Shown here: piece by piece, positions 61,104-64,000 of the stretch
Position numbering within the stretch: the first letter of the stretch is position 1
Layout: every line of letters begins with the position of its first letter
Assembly: GCA_003168375.1 (NCBI GenBank)
Contig: PMSI01000002.1
Span: forward strand, 124,001 to 188,000
DNA from: Vulcanimicrobiota bacterium
GTDB lineage: Bacteria; Vulcanimicrobiota; Vulcanimicrobiia; Vulcanimicrobiales; Vulcanimicrobiaceae
Reading direction: 5' to 3'
Length of the DNA stretch: 64,000 bases
The notes under the pieces: model-generated
Told to the model about the DNA's origin: nothing
Seen by the model: only the letters and a program-made list of their open reading frames with translations
The model's database searches: none
Translations under genes and position numbers: made by a program

Positions 61104-61180
61104 TGGAGCCCGCGGCCAGATTCGAACTGGCTGAGATCTGGTTACTGCGCCAGACGCTCGTCCCAACGAGCCCCACGGGC
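61104..61180 (-). tRNA. Thr-type tRNA with 8-nt anticodon loop
   Basis: The body matches the tRNA-Thr(CGT) at 60126 (GCCCG start, GGGCTCGTTGGGACGAGC D arm, T loop TTCGAAT, T73, CCA). TCTGG/CCAGA closes an eight-base loop CGCAGTAA rather than seven. A four-base anticodon or +1 frameshift reading is possible. Confidence 0.7.
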
Positions 61181-61181
61181 A

Positions 61182-61259
61182 TGGTGCGCGACCGGAGATT
61201 CGAACTCCGCATTCCCTCGGGTAAGAACCGAGACTATTCCAGACGTCAGTTTGTCGCGC
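61182..61259 (-). tRNA. tRNA-Lys(CTT)
   Basis: Acceptor GCGCGAC/GTCGCGC, loop TTCTTAC in CTCGG/CCGAG, T loop TTCGAAT, A73 and CCA. Confidence 0.88.
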
Positions 61260-61262
61260 GAT

Positions 61263-61339
61263 TGGTATGGGCGGTGAGACTCGAACTCACGATCTCGTGC
61301 TTCCGACGCACGCAGGATGCCCAGCTTCCCTACGCCCAT
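61263..61339 (-). tRNA. tRNA-Pro(CGG)
   Basis: Acceptor ATGGGCG/CGCCCAT, loop GTCGGAA in CGTGC/GCACG, T loop TTCGAGT, A73 and CCA. Confidence 0.85.
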
Positions 61340-61351
61340 GTGATGAATATA

Positions 61352-61425
61352 TGGATTGCTAGAGAATCGAACTCTACACAGCGGCATTGCAAGTGCTGCT
61401 CGCCAGCCTTGGTACATGGCAACCC
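61352..61425 (-). tRNA. tRNA-Ala(TGC)
   Basis: Acceptor GGGTTGC/GCAATCC, A73, loop CTTGCAA, T loop TTCGATT. One A-C mismatch in the anticodon stem, an unusual D arm and no encoded CCA. Confidence 0.7.
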
Positions 61426-61429
61426 AAAA

Positions 61430-61504
61430 TGGAACCCCCGGGCGGATTCGAACCGCCGATGGACAGCTTCGTAGACTGTCGCTTTTCCGCTTAGCTACGG
61501 GGGC
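61430..61504 (-). tRNA. tRNA-Arg(ACG)
   Basis: Acceptor GCCCCCG/CGGGGGT, loop CTACGAA (the standard inosine-type ACG), T loop TTCGAAT, T73 and CCA. Confidence 0.88.
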
Positions 61505-61506
61505 GT

Positions 61507-61593
61507 TGGAGGAACGGGCGGGACTCGAACCCACGCGGGCTTTCACCCTCGTCGCACTAGCATTGCGATGCCTTACCGCTCGGCCACCGTTCC
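61507..61593 (-). tRNA. tRNA-Ser(GCT)
   Basis: Class II. Acceptor GGAACGG/CCGTTCC, loop ATGCTAG in TCGCA/TGCGA, long variable arm, T loop TTCGAGT, T73 (Ser usually G) and CCA. Confidence 0.85.
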
Positions 61594-61692
61594 TGGACAC
61601 GGCGAGCTGCACCGGTCGCGGACCCATCGCGACCTGGTGCTTGGCGCACGTCGGAGAGCCGACGGCGCCGACGGACCGCGCGGCTCGCCGTG
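61594..61692 (-). ncRNA. 99-nt tRNA-like structured element ending in CCA
   Basis: In the tRNA spacing pattern but not a normal tRNA. The ends pair over 10 bp (CACGGCGAGC/GCTCGCCGTG) and are followed by T-CCA. Inside are two long hairpins: GGCGC-CGTCGG-CTCT-CCGACG-T-GCGCC, and GCACC-A-GGTCGCG-ATGGGTC-CGCGACC-GGTGC. There is no proper D arm or 7-nt anticodon loop, and it does not fit selenocysteine tRNA. It may be a fused or degenerate tRNA or an unrelated small RNA. Confidence 0.4.
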
Positions 61693-61713
61693 AACGCGCG
61701 GTCCTGGGGGAGA

Positions 61714-61784
61714 TGGTTGCGGACCCCGGAACCGCCCCGGGTTTGCAGGCATATGAAACCCGCCTCGCACTCTGCGTGCCCGCA
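61714..61784 (-). tRNA. tRNA-Met(CAT), second copy
   Basis: Acceptor TGCGGGC/GTCCGCA, A73 and CCA; loop TTCATAT in CGGGT/GCCTG. The T loop (GGCGGTT) and the short D arm are degenerate. Directly abuts the next tRNA without a gap. Confidence 0.6.
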
Positions 61785-61859
61785 TGGCTCTCGGAGAAGG
61801 ACTCGAACCCTCAATGAGCCGGGTAACAACCGGCTGCCTTACCTTTTGGCTACCCGAGA
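61785..61859 (-). tRNA. tRNA-Asn(GTT)
   Basis: Acceptor TCTCGGG/TCCGAGA, G73 and CCA; loop TTGTTAC in GCCGG/CCGGC; T loop TTCGAGT. All features fit asparagine. Confidence 0.88.
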
Positions 61860-61862
61860 TCG

Positions 61863-61938
61863 TGGCGGGAACGGATGGAGTCGAACCATCTTCTTCTGGG
61901 CTTCAACCAGACGCTAGAACCGTTGCAGCTGCGTTCCC
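61863..61938 (-). tRNA. tRNA-Phe(GAA)
   Basis: Acceptor GGGAACG/CGTTCCC, loop TTGAAGC in TCTGG/CCAGA, T loop TTCGACT, CCA. The discriminator is G where Phe usually has A. The 197 bp beyond it contain no gene. Confidence 0.82.
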
Positions 61939-62135
61939 AAATGCGATCTCGTGCGCTTCCTCTCACTCGGAAGACGGCGCGATGCCCCGATCGCGGGGGC
62001 GTGCGAGACCGGCCCAACGGCACGGCGCATCGAAGCGCGCCGCGCGAGAGTCTCGCGCAAGGTTATTCTTGACGAACGATTCAGTTTTCAAAGGACGCGT
62101 TGAATCAGACGTGCACGACCGTGCACGCGCAGAAT

Positions 62136-62212
62136 TGGTGTGACCGGTGGGGCTCGAACCCACTTCGACTCGCGTCACAAGCGAGTGCCTCGACCTCTTC
62201 GGCCTCGGCCAC
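62136..62212 (-). tRNA. tRNA-His(GTG)
   Basis: Loop TTGTGAC in CTCGC/GCGAG; acceptor GTGGCCG/CGGTCAC preceded by an encoded G (-1). T loop TTCGAGC and CCA. The discriminator is A rather than the C expected for histidine, and the D loop is long. Confidence 0.7.
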
Positions 62213-62216
62213 CATG

Positions 62217-62284
62217 CAGGCCCGGAACGAATCGAACGCTCATCTCACGGGTTGGAATCGTGATCGTCGCCTTGACGCGAGCCT
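62217..62284 (-). tRNA. tRNA-Trp(CCA)
   Basis: Acceptor AGGCTCG/CGGGCCT, G73 as for Trp, loop TTCCAAC in CACGA/CCGTG (one mismatch), T loop TTCGATT. The D arm is very small (CGTC/GACG with a 5-nt loop) and CCA is not encoded. First tRNA in transcription order. Confidence 0.65.
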
Positions 62285-62325
62285 AAGAAAAGACCGAGGG
62301 GACCGGCTGCGCGCCGATCCCCTCG
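62285..62325 (-). terminator. rho-independent terminator just before the tRNA array
   Basis: On the minus strand an 8-bp stem (CGAGGGGA/TCCCCTCG) plus an inner 4-bp stem (CGGC/GCCG) is followed at once by GTCTTTTCTT, whose end touches the first tRNA. Either it ends the small upstream transcript or it is an attenuator for the array. Confidence 0.75.
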
Positions 62326-62354
62326 TGATGTTCACAGGAGTACCAGAGCGTCAG

Positions 62355-62486
62355 CTATCGATGCAGCGGGTTCCCCCGCTTCGCGCCGATCTGTCCCGAC
62401 ATACCGACGACGTCGAGGCAATACGAATCCGCGGACCACAGACTGTGGCCTTTGGCTCGTGGGAGGATCAACGGGAATCGTTGCAT
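62355..62486 (-). CDS. possible 43-codon leaderless ORF upstream of the array
   Basis: ATG 62486 lies about 3 bases from the transcription start predicted from the promoter at 62496-62525. The frame gives MQRFPLILPRAKGHS ... SGQIGAKRGNPLHR and ends with TAG at 62355. RNA hairpins are also evident in the same stretch (CCACAG/CTGTGG, and AGCGGG-GGAA-CCCGCT with a GNRA-like loop), so this could be a small RNA rather than a peptide gene. Confidence 0.25.
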   Translation of the reverse strand: MQRFPLILPRAKGHSLWSADSYCLDVVGMSGQIGAKRGNPLHR

Positions 62487-62495
62487 GACGTGCCG

Positions 62496-62525
62496 ATCCT
62501 AAAGCCAGTCCCGTGTACTTGTCAA
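62496..62525 (-). promoter_or_regulatory. sigma70-like promoter facing the tRNA array
   Basis: Minus-strand TTGACA (62525-62520), 18-bp spacer, TAGGAT (62501-62496). A start near 62489 would yield a transcript of about 200 nt up to the terminator, or the whole array if read-through occurs. The -35 is a perfect consensus. Confidence 0.65.
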
Positions 62526-62851
62526 GCGGTCGCGCAATGTTTTTCACCTTGACACAATGTTTCGGTGACGAAATCCCGTCCCGGAACGTATTGACAAAGG
62601 TCGTATCACTCACGTAAGCTCCGAGGCGAGTTCATATGCTTCAACCATCCGTCGTCCGACCCGATCAGAAATCCGGCTGCGCAAAGCGACAGCTGCTGAC
62701 GTCGTCGTACGCCGCGATCGGGAGCTTCCCGGTCTAACCTCGAGCGCGAACCCACGGACGCTGTCGGAAGCGGGGTGAGCGATGCGCTCGCCCCGCTTCT
62801 GCTATCATCCCGAAAGGAGGTCACCGCCAAGATCGATCGCGCTGCCGAAGC
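62526..62851. other. non-coding stretch with hairpin
   Basis: No convincing gene. A plus-strand TTGACA-18 bp-TAAGCT pattern occurs near 62590-62620. A near-perfect 14-bp hairpin AAGCGGGGTGAGCG/CGCTCGCCCCGCTT lies at 62768-62798 without a T-run, and an AAAGGAGGT lies at about 62813 with no start codon after it. Confidence 0.5.
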
Positions 62852-62880
62852 TTCACTGGCCCGCGCGCTCGTGGTACAAT
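62852..62880 (+). promoter_or_regulatory. promoter of the LAGLIDADG gene, leaderless
   Basis: TTCACT (62852-62857), 17-bp spacer, TACAAT (62875-62880). The predicted start falls at or next to the ATG at 62887, so the mRNA would have essentially no 5' leader; no Shine-Dalgarno is present before that ATG. Confidence 0.6.
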
Positions 62881-62886
62881 TGCGGC

Positions 62887-63720
62887 ATGGGTGTGAAACA
62901 CGAGCAGCCGTTTGCCATAGATCCGCATTGCGAAGATCATGCCTACTTTCTCGGCTTACTCGCGACGGACGGTACGATTTCGGAGGCGACCAGAAATAGA
63001 GGTCGCGTATCGTTCGAGCTGAGCGCCACGGACGGTTCGATCCTCGCGGAGCTTGCATCTCGTATCCCGTACCGCTCGCACCTGAGCCGACGGTTTCGGA
63101 CGACGAACTTCCGCGCTAATTACGAGTCGGTCGTCCTGAGCTTCCACGACTTGGGGCTTCGGCGCGGACTTGTGAGCCTTGGGTTTCGAGCGGGCAAAAA
63201 GTCCTTGACGATTGCTCCACCGACAAAGCCGTATCACGAGACCGGTTTCTGGCGGGGCGTCATTGATGGCGATGGGTCACTCGGCATAATGGGCGATGGC
63301 CGGCCCTTCCTGTCGCTCGTTACGGCCAGCGAACCCTTGCGCAACCGGTATGTGGAATTCGTCTCTCGGATCATCGGTCGTCGGCCGAACCCGAACCGCA
63401 ACCGGCGCGACAACGTGTATAACATCGTGCTATTCGACGAGTCCGCCCAGTTATTTGCGTCCACGCTCTATCTATTCGGAGGAATCGCCATTGAGCGTAA
63501 GGCGCGTGCTGCTCGGTCGATTGCGGACTGGCGCCGATCCGCCTCGCGACCGCGGATCACATTCGAGCGACGCCGGTGGCTCCCAAACGAAGATCGAATC
63601 CTACTCACAAGTCCGTCGCTGCGGGCCGCTGCAGAAATTCTGAATCGAACTCAAAAGAGCGTTAACATCCGTCGCTGCCGCCTCCGGAACGAAGCCGAGG
63701 GCGCTAGCATCCAACAATAG
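62887..63720 (+). CDS. LAGLIDADG-family homing endonuclease
   Basis: A 277-residue protein from ATG 62887. Two LAGLIDADG helices are seen: HAYFLGLLATDGTISE (about residue 20) and ETGFWRGVIDGDGSLGIMGD (about 118), each with the catalytic acidic residue. The C-terminal 60 residues include SLRAAAEILNRTQKSVNIRR, which reads like a DNA-binding helix-turn-helix. Codon use is less GC-biased than in housekeeping genes and matches the HNH gene in the array. It is free-standing (no intein or intron borders seen), next to the tRNA array, and probably cuts there or nearby (inference). Confidence 0.87.
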   Translation: MGVKHEQPFAIDPHCEDHAYFLGLLATDGTISEATRNRGRVSFELSATDGSILAELASRIPYRSHLSRRFRTTNFRANYESVVLSFHDLGLRRGLVSLGFRAGKKSLTIAPPTKPYHETGFWRGVIDGDGSLGIMGDGRPFLSLVTASEPLRNRYVEFVSRIIGRRPNPNRNRRDNVYNIVLFDESAQLFASTLYLFGGIAIERKARAARSIADWRRSASRPRITFERRRWLPNEDRILLTSPSLRAAAEILNRTQKSVNIRRCRLRNEAEGASIQQ

Positions 63721-64000
63721 GGAACATCAAGGGCTGACGCGGGGTCGCGGGCCGTACGGGGCGGGTTCTCTGGGAGCCTATGGTTCGAATCCAAAGGTAT
63801 CGCGCGCGCAAGCTCGCGCTGCCGGCAGGGACGCGAGGTGTCGTCCCGCTCCCGCTTCACTTCTCGCCCGCGATCCTTCGTCACCCTTCCATAACCGGTC
63901 TGTCATCCTGAACTTGTCGAGAACCGGCCGTGGGCCGGACGTTCGAGGTTATCGTCTCCACACGGCTGTTCGTAAGAACTCGGGGACGGGTCTACGGGTG
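63721..64000. other. intergenic end of window
   Basis: No gene is seen. A plus-strand piece GGTTCGAATCC near 63783-63793 looks like an isolated tRNA T arm without the rest of a tRNA. TCATCCTGAACTTGTCGAG near 63904 resembles a dispersed repeat type I have seen in environmental genomes; this is only an impression. Confidence 0.4.

Noticed and set aside
61594-61692. Selenocysteine tRNA
   Set aside because: The length and long closing stem are suggestive, but no TCA anticodon in a 7-nt loop is present and the inner hairpins do not match the Sec tRNA arms.
58486-62143. Many plus-strand open frames with repeated motifs such as GxEPxx and RxxPLCN
   Set aside because: They are translations of the antisense of tRNA T arms and anticodon arms, a well-known artefact of tRNA clusters; the tRNA folds explain the DNA better.
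62806-62822. Perfect AAAGGAGGT as the Shine-Dalgarno of a gene or the 3' end of a 16S rRNA
   Set aside because: No start codon follows at usable distance and no rRNA sequence flanks it.
63760-63800. Plus-strand tRNA near the window end
   Set aside because: Only a T-arm-like GGTTCGAATCC is present; acceptor and anticodon arms cannot be built.

Overview
The window is about 64 kb of very GC-rich DNA (by eye well above 60% G+C) from a diderm (outer-membrane) bacterium. The evidence is a TonB-dependent receptor, a C-terminal-Phe outer-membrane barrel, several lipoproteins with lipoboxes, and type IV/II pseudopilins. Start codons are often GTG (sometimes TTG, probably CTG once), and many genes are coupled by ATGA/GTGA overlaps. 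The gene style (split transketolase, DUF4331 plus TPR pair, DUF6636, SpoIIE phosphatases, Pro/Ala-rich secreted proteins) reminds me of Candidatus Eremiobacterota/Vulcanimicrobiota. That placement is an impression and needs a protein search or marker tree.

Layout. 1-5.3 kb: a partial secreted TPR protein, fumarase (fumC), a small secreted protein coupled to an HGGYW-type esterase, an apparently decayed stretch and a small lipoprotein. 5.3-17.7 kb (minus): a GNAT gene and nuoE-F-x-G-H-I-J-K-L-M-N, where x is a 71-residue two-helix membrane protein not part of canonical Complex I. 17.9-29.2 kb: a mixed block separating nuoE-N from nuoA-D. It holds a secreted Ala/Gly/Thr protein, a Crp/Fnr regulator coupled to a SpoIIE phosphatase, DUF6636, DUF4331 plus TPR, a beta-hydroxyacid dehydrogenase, an acyl desaturase, a GlcG/HbpS protein, and a three-gene cassette (membrane protein, CHAP/peptidoglycan-binding protein, truncated DUF900 hydrolase). 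29.2-31.9 kb (minus): nuoA-B-C-D. Complex I is therefore complete with 14 subunits, but its ancestral order is interrupted between D and E by about 11.5 kb.

31.9-43 kb: a lipoprotein back-to-back with nuoA, a TIGYGD potassium channel, a trypsin-like lipoprotein protease, hflX overlapping a btuF-like gene, and divergently a cobalamin riboswitch followed by btuB-btuC-btuD. Next come a porin-like barrel, a small secreted protein, an alpha/beta hydrolase and a Cys/His-rich small protein. 43.3-45.8 kb (minus): three pilin-like genes. 45.9-54.8 kb (plus): two-subunit transketolase, phosphohexomutase, a 945-residue protein with two dynamin-like GTPase heads, nagA, an enoyl-CoA hydratase and an SDR. 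54.8-58.4 kb (minus): PhyH-family oxygenase, a membrane SpoIIE phosphatase with HAMP and ATPase domains, a 75-residue XRE regulator and an HNH nuclease.

58.5-62.3 kb is the most striking region. About 34 tRNA genes or tRNA-like genes sit on the minus strand with 0-10 bp gaps, and together their anticodons cover all 20 amino acids. Many look divergent: five have C instead of the near-universal U33, one has an 8-nt anticodon loop, several have altered T loops or damaged acceptor stems, and CCA is encoded in some but not others. One element with a 10-bp closing stem and CCA is not a normal tRNA. The array is interrupted by an HNH endonuclease gene lying against a tRNA 3' half, and it is followed by a LAGLIDADG endonuclease with an apparently leaderless promoter. 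A sigma70-like promoter, a possible 43-codon leaderless ORF and a strong terminator lie immediately before the first tRNA. This looks like a mobile or semi-mobile tRNA array with homing nucleases. All folds were done by hand and should be verified computationally.
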